A stretch of 64,000 nt of DNA from Congeria kusceri (lineage: Eukaryota; Mollusca; Bivalvia; Myida; Dreissenidae): positions 70,654,069 to 70,718,068 of the forward strand of contig CM051025.1 of NCBI GenBank assembly GCA_027627225.1, given 5' to 3'. This document shows, piece after piece, positions 9,561-22,074 of this stretch (position 1 is the stretch's first letter; each line of letters opens with the position of its first letter). A model generated the notes under the pieces. It worked only from the letters and a program-made list of their open reading frames with translations. It searched no databases and was not told where the DNA came from. Position numbers and translations under genes: made by a program.

Positions 9561-12184
9561 GTGTATACGCGTACAGTGAGCTAAACCGGAAGATGGTGAT
9601 CTGTACGCCGATGATCAGTTAGTTGCAAACAGCACAAAAAACACTAAGTGACACACTTTTTGATATTATCTTTTACTTTAGGGCTGAATGTAACACGATT
9701 TAAACGTTTATGTTAATTTTTGTCCTATTTGTCACACATATGCTTTGTGATTTGTGTGGAAATTGTGTTTTCGTTGATACATCGGTAGCTGATCACTGCT
9801 AATATGTTGAAACGATCGAACAAAAGTGAATTTATTTCCATGTTATTCTTTGGATTTCGCGTAAATGTGTAAACCTGTCTGTTGCTTAACGCCTATAAAC
9901 ACTGTTTTAACTATAGACATTACTTGATAACGGATTATCTTTGTACTATCCAAGATATTTACCGTTTTATTCAGTCACTGTTTGTTTATTGACTGTACGC
10001 CTAGTTGCGACTGTACGCAATCATTAGTTGCGCGATTAAAATAAAATTCTGTACGCTTAGTTGGGATTAGTGATCGACACAAATTTAAGAAATGTTCGAT
10101 CTTCCTTGATAATTATTATATAATTGTAAGTTAACATTATTTAGTTTGCATGTGCATGTATAATTTATTCGTAATAAATAATAATTTCATTCGACAGTGT
10201 CAATTCATGGTGACATATCGATATTATTTATTATACATTTACTTTGCTTTATTTTAAATCGCGCGTGTTTGTCCGTACGTCCGAATGTGTGTACGTCCCT
10301 AAGAATGTTTAAACCTCAAGTCAAACTAGTATTATATTTCATTCGCGCTCATAAAATTGCAGATCTACTTATTCAGTCCTAGAACAACTAAGCTTTCCAT
10401 GACAATCAACATGGAGATCCTACAGCCAAATTAACAATTAAATGTTCTTTATTTATTTCAGGCGTTTCAGTGAGCGATTGGAAAATATGGATGATAACTC
10501 TGGGTCGTGTGAAATGAAGACAATTGCTCATTTTAGTCTAACTTAAATGGAACTACTTTTCTTGTTATTTTGTTTCATTAAAAAATATGTGAATAAAAAC
10601 CTGTTTCACATGAAGGTATAACAACAAACATTTAGTTGTTATAAAAACATACTCGGACAAAAATATTAAAGGAGTTTTTTTATTAAAACAATATATCTCA
10701 TTGAAACAATGCATATTTTTATTCAGTAACGCATTTCACATGCAAAGCTCAGTCTAACCTGTCTTACGAGACCACCCGTGGTGATTCTTAATAGTGGTCT
10801 CTTAACACAGGTGGTCACTTAATGGTGTTAATGCAGTGTGACTTGGAACAGGCGTAGGTTGTACATGTATGTATGTATGTACCTTAATAATCATGCTATA
10901 TCATATACCCATATACATTTTGTATGTTCATAAAGAATAAAGGAAGAATAAATGAATTTTGAAAATATTCGTTTTATTGACTTCTTAATTTTATTTTAGT
11001 TTTTATTACAGTGTAAATGTCTTATTTTACATAAGTGCTTTAAATAACATAATCGCATGCATTCCTCTTCATGTACATTTACATTACAGATTTGTATACA
11101 TGTACATACATAACATATAAACATACATGTACTTACATACATTTATTTTAATATAATATGATATTTACACATATTTACACACACACAAACATACACACAC
11201 TTATATTCATTCACTAACAGGGTTTCAATCTTTGTCTACGTCACTTTCTCTCCATTTATTTTCATCTCCCCTAACTCATCACTATCGTGTCCATTAATGA
11301 CTGTAGACGCTTATGGTGTCCCTTTTTCACCGCCCATTGTTTCCTTTTTCTGTTCATGTCGCAGACCTCTCTTATGGTGAGTGAAGGTTCTGGTGTCTTC
11401 GTCTTCGGTGTTTCTTCTGTTGGGTTGGATTCATCGTTTGATTGACATCCACTTGCTGCTTCGTTGAAATATACATGATCAAATTAAATGCATTTCTACA
11501 ATACATATAACTTACACAGTTTCGTTTTCATTTTCAGTAGAACAACTACAATTAACTTATCATTTTAGTTTTAAAATTATTACATTCTTAAATATAAAAG
11601 TATCGTCTTGAAAATGCGGGCAGAGAAAATTAACATAAATTGATTTTTACACATTAAATCAAGTTATAATTACGTTTGAACATAACAGTTCAGATCGTTT
11701 TCATGAGCAACTAATCGTACACTCTAAGTTTGACATCGTGCCAGTCGTACAGTCCAGTCACGTTGGGAGGTCGGACAAAATGTTTGATTTCTCCGCTCAA
11801 AACCTATTCTCTTTAATTAAATGAATACTGCTTGACTTGCAAGTGATGTATTTATCAGTTTTTACACAAAAATACACCAACAACCATCATCACAATGACA
11901 TATACGGCTACAAACTTATTATTTTTGTTTAAAAAATCGAAACACTACGTGATCATTTCTGCTAAAACAAGTACTCTTAAAATACTAGGCATAACCGACG
12001 GAATATATTTACGTAATGTCATTATATGTGTTCGGAGAACTTAATTTTATGTATATTCTGCTTCGAAGTAAAATAAAAAATAAAAAATGTGTGTCACTTA
12101 CTGCGTTTTCGGCTGGTTGCAACAAACTGATCATCGGCGTACAGATCACTAACTCCCGGTTTAACTCACTGTACGCTTATACAC
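9561..12184. mobile_element. 2.6 kb DNA transposon with ~100 bp imperfect terminal inverted repeats
   Basis: The left end at 9561-9660 contains CGTACAGTGAG, GTGATCTGTACGCCGATGAT and AAGTGACACAC. The same words appear inverted at 12090-12184. The interior repeats TGTACGC(C/T)TAGTTG several times near 9995-10070 and includes a protein-like segment on the minus strand (11271-11466). No complete transposase is seen, so it is probably a decayed or internally deleted copy. Superfamily unassigned; no clear target duplication. Confidence 0.65.
11271..11466 (-). pseudogene. Possible terminal exon of a transposon protein
   Basis: The minus strand is open for about 65 codons to a TAG at 11271-11273. 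The composition is protein-like: acidic and proline/threonine-rich (SNDESNPTEETPKTKTPEP), then basic (MNRKRKQWAVKKGHHKRLQS). There is no start codon at its upstream end, which fits a last exon. It lies inside the 9561-12184 element, so a transposon-encoded protein is likely. Function unknown. Confidence 0.35.
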
Positions 12185-13525
12185 TTTGAAAGAACTCCTT
12201 TACTGCCTACCTTATGAGCTTTAACAGTGAAACAAACAACAATGCATCCTGAAACAATAAACGGACATTTCTGGTTGCATTGTTGACGGAATGGCCCTCT
12301 TTATAGTCGTAATGGCCACATTGTGCAAGTTCTAATTTTATAACAACTGGGTCTTGCAGGCGACTAAACTTTGTGTTTATGCCTATGGTAACGTGTAAAT
12401 GAGAACGTGTAAATGGTTTAAACTTTTATTTCAGTCTCTTGAGTTGTACATCTGTATAACTGTAAATGTTTAACACGGATCTATGCAACATAATGAAGCA
12501 AGGATAAATAGATCTATCTAATAATATAAAACTTTAAAAGATACATAAAAAAATATGTAACGTATACAGTCACAGTTGTATTACAAAATATATTTCTACA
12601 AACAGTTTGCAAAAAAACATCATTCTTGCAAATGTGTCCCCTCCATTGTTTCTCTCCAGACAAAGTTACATCACAGTATTTGTGTCCATATGATAATTAT
12701 TTAGTATTATGTTTTTTAATCATAAAAGTACAGAATCCAGAAACAATACACTGGCCTGCGCCGGCGCAAATAGAACTCAACATAACAATATGGGAAATAC
12801 AAATATTGTGTACTCATTAATAAATCCACAATGCCCAAGCTTGCCTACTAATGTGCATAATACAATAAATACATTTTAAATAAAATCAAAATATTATTGA
12901 AGTTTTTCATGTTATATTTCTATACACGTATTGATGCGCTTGTAATGCCATAAAGGTCTAAATATCATAATACTTGAAATGCAACGGTAGTGTGCAATGG
13001 TTTTCAATTTAAAATAATTTGTTCACAACGATGTCACTGCTAGCGCCATGTAGCGTTGCGAACTGATTTCACTACGTCATTATTCTTATCGACGTCAAGT
13101 AGAACTACGCAAAGACCTCATTTCTGTCACTATAGAGGTTAATAATATAGATATCACCAGGCCACTCTTTATATCGATGCGAATTCGTACTTGGTTTGAT
13201 TCATACCACGAAACAAACAATGAAAACACAATAGTTTCAGTGATCTCTACAGAGCAATGTTATAGCAGATGACATTTTAGCAATGCTTCTCGTATAGCTA
13301 CTACTGAATGTTGCAAATTGCTGGAGCGTACATCATTACAATATGTTGTGAACTACTCTTAAAGAGGGGTATAAATGACCTATCTTTTCAGCCACCAAAC
13401 TATACAAGCTGTAAAAATACTCAACAACGCCATGGGTTATGTACGCTAGGTTGAGGTTGGGCGGTTCTGTTACCCATGCACGCACGTTAACGTTGAGGGT
13501 TTTTCGTGTACTTGAATTTGTCTTC
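12185..13525. other. Intergenic, ASB-like gene 3' flank, no feature recognised
   Basis: AT-rich sequence between the transposon and the stop codon of the ASB-like gene. It probably includes that gene's 3'UTR just below 13526. No exon or repeat recognised. Confidence 0.5.
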
Positions 13526-16500
13526 TCAAACGGTAACGTCTTCAGGTCGTATATCCCTACACAGAATGAAGTCCTGCGCGTTGCGAGGTAGATCAAGGTC
13601 CATAACTCTTGCGGGACCCTCGCGCCTCAGGCATGACCGGATCTTCTCGCGGCACAGGCGCTGTAGCGTCCGGGGAGTGTAGAGCTCCCTTATCAACCTG
13701 TCCCGGAACTCCGGAAGGCGTTCAAACACATACTGCATCTGCAACAGCAATGCACATTGATTTCGGTACACTGTTTGTACATGCCAATGATTAATGTCAT
13801 GGGTTTATATTTCAATAATTAATATTCTGCCATTATATCACTTGACATTCTTGACAGTAAGTCTGGTCTACATAATAATCTAGGGCATTGGATTAAGATA
13901 CTATACCACATTAGCATCAATTTATAATTTTAAATTGCAGAAAACGAGCGTGTCGAGAACGATCATAGCGTGTAGGTACATGACCAAGTAAGAGTAGTGA
14001 AAGGCAAGTGTGTGTTTAGAGTAAGTAACGATAACTGCGTGCATGTCCCAGTAACTTGATGGAACCATAACTCTGCAGGTTCTTGTGAACGTAATGATAC
14101 AGTCAACGATTTCTCGTGGTCTATTGCTAAGTAAGGATTGTCCTTGTCCATGATACAGTCAACGATTTCTCGTGGTCTACTGCTAAGTTAGGATTGTCCA
14201 TGATACAGTCAACGATTTCTCGTGGTCTACTGGTTAGTTAGCATTGTCCATGATACAGTCAACGATTTGTCGTGGTCTACTGCTTAGTTACGATTGTCCA
14301 TGATACAGTCAACGATTTATCGTGGTCTTTTACATACGTTAGGATTGTCCACGACACAGGCAACGATTTTTCATGGTCTTTCTACATACGTTAGGACTGT
14401 CCACGATACAGTCAACGATTTCTCGTGGTCTTTCACATACGTTAGGGTTTTCTACGATACAGTCAACGATTGCTCGTGGTCTTTCACATACGTTAGGAGT
14501 TTCCACGATACAGTCAACGATTTCTCGAGGTCTATGACATTCGTTAGGAGTGTTCACGATACAGTATACGACTTCTCGTGGTCTTTTACATACGTTAAAT
14601 TAGGAGCGTCCACGACACAGTCAACGATTTCTCGTGGTCTTTTACATACGTTAAATTAGGAGTGTCCACGATACAATCAACGATTTCTCGAGGTCTATTA
14701 CATACATTAGGACTGACCACGATACAGTCAACGATTTCTCGTGGTCTTTTACATACGATAGTCAACGATTTCTCGAGGTCTATGACATATGTTAGGATTA
14801 TCCACGATACAGTCAACGATTTTTCGTGGTCTTTTACATACGTTACGATAGTCCACTATACTGTCAACGGTTTCTCGAGGTCTTTTACACACGTTAAATA
14901 AGGAGTGTCCACGATACAATCAACGATTTATCGTGGTCTTTTACATACGTTAGGATTATCCATGATACAGTCAACGATTTCTCGTGATCTTTTACATACA
15001 TTAGGGACTGTCCACGATATAGTCAACGATTTCTCGTGTTCTTTTACATACGTTAGGACTGTCCACGTTACAGTCAACGATTTCTCGTGGTCTTTTACGT
15101 ACGTAAGGATTGTCCATGATACAGTCAACGATTTCTCGTAGTCTTTTACATATGTTAGGACTGTCCACGATACAGTCAACGATTTCTCTTGGTCTTTTAC
15201 ATATGTTATGATTGACCATGATACAGTCAACGATTTATCGTGGTCTTTTACATACGTTCGGATCTTCAATGATGGCAGAGGCAACACGCGGCACATCACT
15301 GAACAGAAGGGTCAAGATTGTCTGTAGAGAGGTGTTGGTCATCGCCATGTCCATGAGGCTGCGATCTGAAATAGTCCGTGGGAATAATGTCTCCGTAATA
15401 CAAGACCATGATGTACGGTACATTCATAATAAGCTTAATAACGCTTTTATAGGGCCAACAAAAGCGTTATACTGCTGACTTCACTTTCGTCAAAGGGAAC
15501 ATCTTTGCACGTTTTATTGTGTAATTTTGTGTAAATAAGTATGGCGTCGCATTTATGCCACCCTGGTTACCTTTCTTGTCGCGGACGGTCAGGTCCGCTC
15601 CCTGCTGTATGAGGTACAACAAGTAATCAGATCGGCGAGTTTTGTGGTCCACGCAGAAATGTACTGGAGACATGCCGTTGGCGTCTTTCTGCAATTACAG
15701 CATCTTTTAATTAAGGGATTGCTGCACATTCATGTTTTATAATACATGTAGTCGGATATTATGTTTTATTTCTGTGCGTAAATGTACACCCTGATTTTAT
15801 TTTCCGTGCGTTCCTTGTTATTTTCCGTGCGTTAATTACTTAAGTACGCCCCTTATCTGCTCGTCTGCAGCGTAAGTCGTGTTTTGCAATTAATTTACGC
15901 CTTAATTGCACGTGCGTTTTGGCGATATCACAAGGGTGTTGACACAACTACATGTATACATCAATATTTATTTATTAAAATTTTATGTTTGGATGTACGA
16001 CAACCAGAACAGACACAGTTTAAAATCATCAGATAATTATTATGCACTAGTGCAAAAACTAATTAATATTCTTATTAACAGTTATTTAATTCATTTGATC
16101 ATTGTATATATGCATTTAAAGAACAAATACACGAGCATGCATTTAGGAGCGGTTACAGGCTTTTGAATTAGAGGGAGCGGAAATAGTCAATAACGGTAAA
16201 AAGCTGCCAAAAAACTGATCTCACACGGCTGGATAGATCGGAAAGGTGCATTATCGACAGAAAGGAACAATTTAACGAAAATACCAAAGAATGGGTTTTA
16301 TTATGACAATAACGTGATTGAAAAACGCTTCAATGTCAACAAAATGCATATGTTTTTAATCAATTTTGAGTTTTAAAAATCGAATATTGGACAATTTTAG
16401 AGCGGGTGGGCGTACGCCGCTTCCACCGCCCTCTATGCGCCCATGACATATACGTCGTCTTCTAACTGTTGTTTGCCTGAGATTATTGATATTGTTCAGA

Positions 16501-19500
16501 TTGAACTGTTTATTTATCACACCGTAGTACCGGCTCCTTATCAGCGACTGCACCACTTTCCAGCGAAGACGAAAAAGGAGAGACGGTGGGTTTGTGTATA
16601 TCGGTTTTTATACGTTTTTGCTGTGATTTTCAAAAAATTAATATTATATAAAGTTGTCAGAAGCAATAAAGAGTAATCACAGAAAATATAAAGTTACAGA
16701 ACCTTATACTTTCCAAGAATAGGCAAGTTAAAATCGAACATTATGTGTTTTCGATGTATTTTGTCAAGTTTATATAGTTTTATCGCCGCAAATAGCTTAT
16801 TTTGCAAAAATCTAAATCGACGCACTTTTTGCGCATTGTTCCACTAGTAACCACACCAATTTTCAGAATTGTTCATTGTTTTATATTAGAGATATAACGT
16901 CCTTTAGTGGTGGGGTGTACAAAAAAATGGCACCAGTTATCAGCGATTTCATGTTTTTACAGGCACCAGTGATCAGCGAAATTTCATGTAGTTACAAATT
17001 TAAGCATTTGTCACAAATTTATCATTAAATATTCATTTAGACACATCACACATCTATTTGTTCATCATATTCCGCCCCAGAGGCATGTGTTTTCGTCCGT
17101 AAGTGCGCCTCTACATGCAGTCAGGTGGAGGCATTTGATATTTCGTATAACAGACACATCTATTGGCATTATCAAATCCATTACGGACGGCTTTCAAACA
17201 TACATATCGAGTATCTAATTATTATATATTATATATTTATTTATATATAAGCAGCGATACACAACATTATTTTAAAGGGATAATTCATGCATACCGATAC
17301 TTGACTGCATGTAGAGGCGCACGTACGGACGAACACACATGCCTCTAATCTCTAATATAAAACAATGAACAATTCTGAAAATTGGTGTGGTTACTGGTGG
17401 AACAATGCGCAAAAAGTCTGTCGATTCAGATGTTTGCAACATAAGCTATTTGCGGCGATAAAACTATATAGACTTGACAAAATACATCGAAAACACATAA
17501 TGTTCGATTTTAACTGGCCTTTTCTTGGAAAATATAAGGTTCTGTAACTTTATATTTTCTGTGATTACTCTTTATTGCTTCTGACAGCTTTATATATATT
17601 ATTTTTTGGAAAAGCAAAGCAGAAACGTATAAAACCAATATATACTAATCCACCGTTTCTCCGTTTTCGTCTTCGCTGGAAAGTGGTGCACTCGCTGATA
17701 AGGAGCCGGTACTGCGGTGTGTTTATCTATCTGACAAAACATGATCATTGGAACACCACACAGTGTCGCGATAAGGCATCATGCACGGTTGCAGCACCCC
17801 AAACAGACATACCTGATTTATGTTCGCTCCATGCGCTATAAGCAGTTTTGCAACATCGAGTCTCGTAAAATGTGACACGAACATCATGGGGGTACAGCCT
17901 GTTAATCCTCGGATGTTTACGTCACAGTTTTCTGCAAAATATACACTTAAGAACTAACTGTAAATGTTAGAAGACGCCAAAGAGTCAAATCGGTGTTTGG
18001 TTACAAATGTGCATACCACGTGTTCTTACTTTCTAAAGGGATTAGTAAAACATCGATTTATAGGGGAAATGAAAATCATTTAAAATTAATCATGGGTTTA
18101 AACACTCTTCTCGCACTCGTATGCTGGTTGTTTTTTTTTTTTTTATCTCCGCGAGTGTGTTTAGTAACTGTATGTTAGTATCATATGTGGCCAAATATGC
18201 AGTTAGCCATACTAACAGTACATTCATTTTATTTCATCGTTTCTTTAACAATAGTACGTGTTCTCTGCTTTGAAAGACAGTCTACATCGTAACTCACTTG
18301 ACAACAAAAACTGTAAGAAATCCAAGTCCGGTTGTCGTTTGAAGCAGGCGTGCTGCAGAACCGATGTGCCCTTGATATCCTGAAGGTCAAGGTCAGCCCC
18401 AAGGTCAACCAGAGTGCGTGCTATATCCAGTCTCTCGCATATCACTGCTTCCAGAAGTGGCGACCTTCCACTTGAGGACCGCGCATTGACGTCTGCACCT
18501 ATTTGCAACAGATACACATTTGTTTTTGAAAAGGTTCGTATTTGAAAAACAATGTTACCACTTGAGGTATATGTTCAAAGGTGTTCGTTAATTTTAAAAT
18601 GTAGTCCCATAGTCAACGAGAAATAACCAACAACTGTGGTAGAAAACTGATAAATACGCGTATCTGTGAAGGCAAATACGATAACACGCCCTCGAATGTG
18701 CGGTCAGTCATGTTTGTAAAACAGTTATGCCCCATCTAGGTTAAAATAACTAAAATGGCTAATTTTAGATAATCAAGGGCCAGAACTCCACAGTTGAATG
18801 GACGATTTGGTTAATTATCAAACTTACCCGAGATAATAAGCCCACAAAGATTTTCACCAAGTTTGGTGAAGATCGGCTTTGAACTGATGGACTTAGACAA
18901 CGGAAATAGCTAAAAAGGCTAATTTGAGATATTTCAATGGTCATAACTCCACAATTCTTGCGATCTGGCTGATTATTAAACTTGGCCAAGATAGTATGTC
19001 CACAAACATGTTCATGAAGTTTGGTGAAGACTGGATGAACATTGTTGGACTTAGAGAGCGGAAACCGCTTAAAAGGCCGATTTCAGATCATTCAAGGGCA
19101 ATAACTCCACAATTCCAGGCGGATGTGGCTCACTATCAAACTTGACCTGGATATTATTATGATTACAAACATTTTCAAACAGCTTGGTGAAGACTGGATG
19201 AAAACTGTTGGACGTAGAGAGCGGAAACGGGTAAAAAGGCTTATTGCAGATAATTCAAGGGTCATAACTCCACAATTCTTGGGGTGATTTGGCTGATTAT
19301 CGAACTTGACCTAGATATTATTATGACTTTTTTATGAAATTTGGTGAAGATTGGATAAAAACTGTTGGACTTAGCGAGCGGAAATGGCTATAAAGGCTAA
19401 TTTTAGATAAGTCAAGGGCCATAACTCCACAATTCGTGAAGATCAGATGAAAACTGTTGAACTTAGACAGCGGAATACAAAAGTGGTCTACCGACCGCCC

Positions 19501-21544
19501 GACAGACCGACCAACATAAGCTAACCAATATACCCAGCCATCTTCGATGGGGTGGGGGGTCATAATAACTACATTATAAACAAGCGCTTTATATATATCA
19601 CGTCATTTTAACGAAGTTTTCCTCACAGTAATTAATTACAAAACTATAAAGTTGGCAGCTACGAATAGTTCCGGTGTTCGCTTAAATAAATCATATATCA
19701 TTACGCTTCCAAATCGATGATAGTTAAATGCGTCTGATGAATATAATAATAAACAACCGTGGTTTCCAAACCTTTTCTGGCCAGTGCCTCTACAACCGAC
19801 TGCCGACTGGCGACAACCGCCAAGTGCAGGGGCGTACGCTGTTGTTCGTCGCGTATGTTGATGTCCGCACCACGCGCGAGTAGCTCGTGAATAATCTACA
19901 ATCGGAGAAAAAAAACAATATTTTATAACTGAAACGTGTGCGTCAAATACTGCTTGGTTAAATGCCTGAACCATAAGAATGGTGTACTCTTGACATTTAA
20001 AAGTGTACAATGCGAAATGAAAAGGAATGTCAACACCATGTTGAGTGATGTTGTCCATAGTTTTCAAACAGATTTGTGGTGACTGTCGGGTGATTTTTGT
20101 TAAATATCTACTCATAACACATATCTCAGGCTACATGTACTTTATACTGCTGAAAACAAACGTACCTTGTGTTTTGCGTGTAGGACGGCCAGATGTAGGG
20201 CTGCGTAGTGCGTCATGCGCAGTCGATGTGCTAGCGTGTTCGCCTGTAGCTGGTAGACACCCTCTGTAAATGGGACAGCATTAGTTTAGTTTAAACCTAT
20301 TTATTTAAGCTCGATTGCATCGAAAGCCTACGGCTTATTGAGACACTCTCGAGTCCGTTTCCTGGGTAGAACCAGTACTTGGTGACTTTGGGGGAGGTCT
20401 TTAGAACGCTCCCAGAGTGGGGATCGAACCCGGGACCCCCCTATCGCTAGGCGGACACCATATTAATTACACCACCGCGACCTCGTTTTTTAATGTGACA
20501 GCATTGTGAATTATAATGGGACAGCATTGTGAATGCCATTGACGTAACAGCATCCTATTCATACAGACATGTGTGGCAACATCTTAATTTGCACTTAAGT
20601 TAAATTTCCATATCACAATTTATATGTAAAATCTGTTGATTTCTGTTCACTTTGAAAAAAAAATACAAATACCTGTAAATTGTGTATCTACGTCAAAACC
20701 AGACCGCAGAATTTGGCCAATCATTCGCAGGTCGTTGTAGCGTATGGAGGCAAATATGGTCGGTTCACCGTCGGGTACCGCGGCTTCCGTGAACATGTCG
20801 TCCAGCTCCACGGCCGGTTCCGGGTCCGGCGGGAGGTCGCCGCTGTACAGCTCCGAGTCCTCCCAGTTGTCAGCACCGACGGGCTTTCTGGTACATACAT
20901 GAAAAGAATAATTGGTTACTGCCTGGTATTGGGTTATATGTCAATTGAGGCTTAGAATAATACGAAGAAGAGGCTTGCCGCAATACATGTACATGTATAT
21001 GTAAAATATATCAGGCAGCTGCATATCAGTCTTAAATCCGTATGGTGGTATGGTAAATCGTTTTGCTAGTATGTGCAGTAAATAACGGTGAACGATTGAC
21101 CTGTTTCAAACATACTGCTTGTCTCATCTTAAAGATGTTTGTTTCCTTTGGTCACCTGGCTGAAATTCATTGACCTTTTAAAGCAAGACAATGCACTGAT
21201 TGTTCAAAGTACCCTTCTATTAAGTTTAGCATGTCCGTTCATACGGCAATGTATGTGATTAAACAATTTAAATAACACCAAGGTTCCTGTTCCAAAAATA
21301 TGTATCGTAAACGTAAGTTCCGAGTTTTCGATATGTGTAATACGTATCTAACAACATTTTTTGAAATGATGTTTTTTAGAATACGGCCCCTGGAAACATA
21401 TTTTTCACGAAGGTTTTGCTTATTTAACCAAACATTCTGTACATACAATACGTGTACGTGTACATCAGACATAAGAACACGTACAAGAAGAAATACATCA
21501 CGCACGACTAAATAAACTTACTGAAATGTTTGTCTTTTCATCAT
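13526..21544 (-). CDS. Ankyrin repeat and SOCS box (ASB-like) protein, complete
   Basis: Nine coding exons: 21522-21544, 20673-20887, 20166-20263, 19772-19895, 18298-18498, 17813-17931, 15571-15688, 15256-15365 and 13526-13738. All have GT..AG borders, all phases match, and they total 1221 nt (406 codons plus stop). Residues 1-75 are acidic and may be disordered. Ankyrin repeats run from about 97 to 310, with words such as HYAALHLAVLH, RGADINIRDEQQRTPLHLAV, GADVNARSSSGRSPLLEA, GADLDLQD and GANINQKDANGMSPVHF. The last exon carries a SOCS box: TPRTLQRLCREKIRSCL, then LDLPRNAQDFIL. ASB proteins use this box to bind elongin B/C and cullin-5 and so recruit substrates to a ubiquitin ligase; the substrate here is unknown. 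Start: MM at 21544, after an acceptor. Intron 8 begins with a donor-derived minisatellite. Confidence 0.93.
14094..15255 (-). repeat. 50-51 bp minisatellite derived from ASB exon 8 splice donor
   Basis: About 22 units fill the donor-side two thirds of ASB intron 8. On the minus strand the unit reads CCTAACGTATGTAAAAGACC followed by ACGAGAAATCGTTGACTGTA. The array touches exon 8, whose end and donor are CCGAAC|GTATGTAAAAGACC. Every unit from about 14335 upward repeats the donor word GTATGT or close variants. Units below about 14330 have a changed tail (CTAAGTTAGGATTG). Long open frames on both strands come from the periodicity, not from genes. Confidence 0.9.
16505..17735. repeat. Fold-back inverted repeat in ASB intron 6
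   Basis: The left arm (about 16505-17125) and right arm (about 17298-17735) are reverse complements, for example TACCGGCTCCTTATCAGCGA near 16529 and its inverse near 17694-17713. The left arm has about 180 bp extra near 16900-17078. Inner ends share AGAGGCATGTGT..CGCCTCTACATGCAGTC. The right outer end is about 80 bp from exon 6. The copies differ by scattered substitutions, so the inversion is not very recent. Confidence 0.8.
18740..19560. repeat. Tandem-core interspersed repeat, ~161 bp units, five copies
   Basis: ATAACTCCACAATTC-like words recur about every 161 bp (near 18785, 18945, 19106, 19267, 19427), each followed by a TTTGGTGAAGA..GGA(C)TTAGAGAGCGGAAA motif. The repeat ends in a GACCGACCAACATAAGC stretch and GATGGGGTGGGGGGTC. 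The composition resembles dispersed bivalve elements with tandem cores, but no inverted ends were identified. It lies in ASB intron 4. Confidence 0.7.
20300..20488 (-). mobile_element. tRNA-derived SINE, minus orientation
   Basis: On the minus strand the head reads GTCGCGGTGGTGTAATTAAT followed by a B box, GGGTTCGATCCCC. The central part includes AGTACTGGTTCTACCCAGGA and GGACTCGAGAGTG, which look like the conserved central domain of V-type animal SINEs; that assignment is from memory and untested. It ends near AATCGAGCTTAAATAAATAG. It lies between ASB exons 2 and 3. Confidence 0.65.
20907..21021. mobile_element. Decayed hairpin MITE (copy 2 of the 1113-1258 element)
   Basis: It shares GGTTACTGCCTGG, GAGGCTTAGAATAATA and AGGCTTGCCG in the same order as 1127-1190. 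The right half is degraded, keeping only ATATATCAGGCAG. It lies in ASB intron 1, about 20 bp from exon 2. Confidence 0.65.
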
Positions 21545-21608
21545 TGGTCTGAAAAATAAAAGTGCAACAAACGATGATTTTAATACCAGTAAAAAGCAAA
21601 CGTGGTTT

Positions 21609-22074
21609 TAAGGGATCTGTTCACAGACTGACGAATTGAAAATTTACAACTTTTTGTTACAGACTCCAAAAAAAAGAAAATTGTATATTTAGGAGCGAAA
21701 TAGCACTGCTGACATAGAAATATAATTAGAAAAAAACAACAAGTTTCTTTAATGACGTGTTTGAAGTTAATACAATTAATTTAAGCTTTCTTAACGCAAA
21801 ATGATTTATAATGTGGACTATTTCTTCTTGTTTTAATTGTTTAAAACACGTGACTCAATTACATAAAGTAAAATTACAGGAACATGTGTGTAAATTTCAT
21901 TTGCCGAGCGGTTTGCGTGTCAGACTTTTGATCCGGAGGTCGTAAGTTCGAGTAGTGTAGGCAACCTTTTAGTATGCTTTTTTTTATTTTATACTTTCAA
22001 GATGTAACTCTTTAAAATTCAGATTTAGACGTTTATTGCCATCTTTCAAAATACAATAATATGTGAGTCCCTTT
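21609..22074 (+). mobile_element. TIR element with central tRNA-like module (copy D)
   Basis: The left end AAGGGATCTGTTCACAGACT matches the left end of 47565-48075. The right end TGTGAGTCCCTTT is its approximate inverse. Near the middle (21903-21955) is a tRNA-like stretch, GCCGAGCGGTTTGCG..CGTAAGTTCGAGT, with A- and B-box-like words. It lies in the intron between the untranslated first exon and coding exon 1 of the ASB-like gene. Confidence 0.6.

Noticed and set aside
14294..15299. Several long frames on both strands at the ASB intron 8 array
   Set aside because: Produced by the 51 bp (17-codon) periodicity of the minisatellite.
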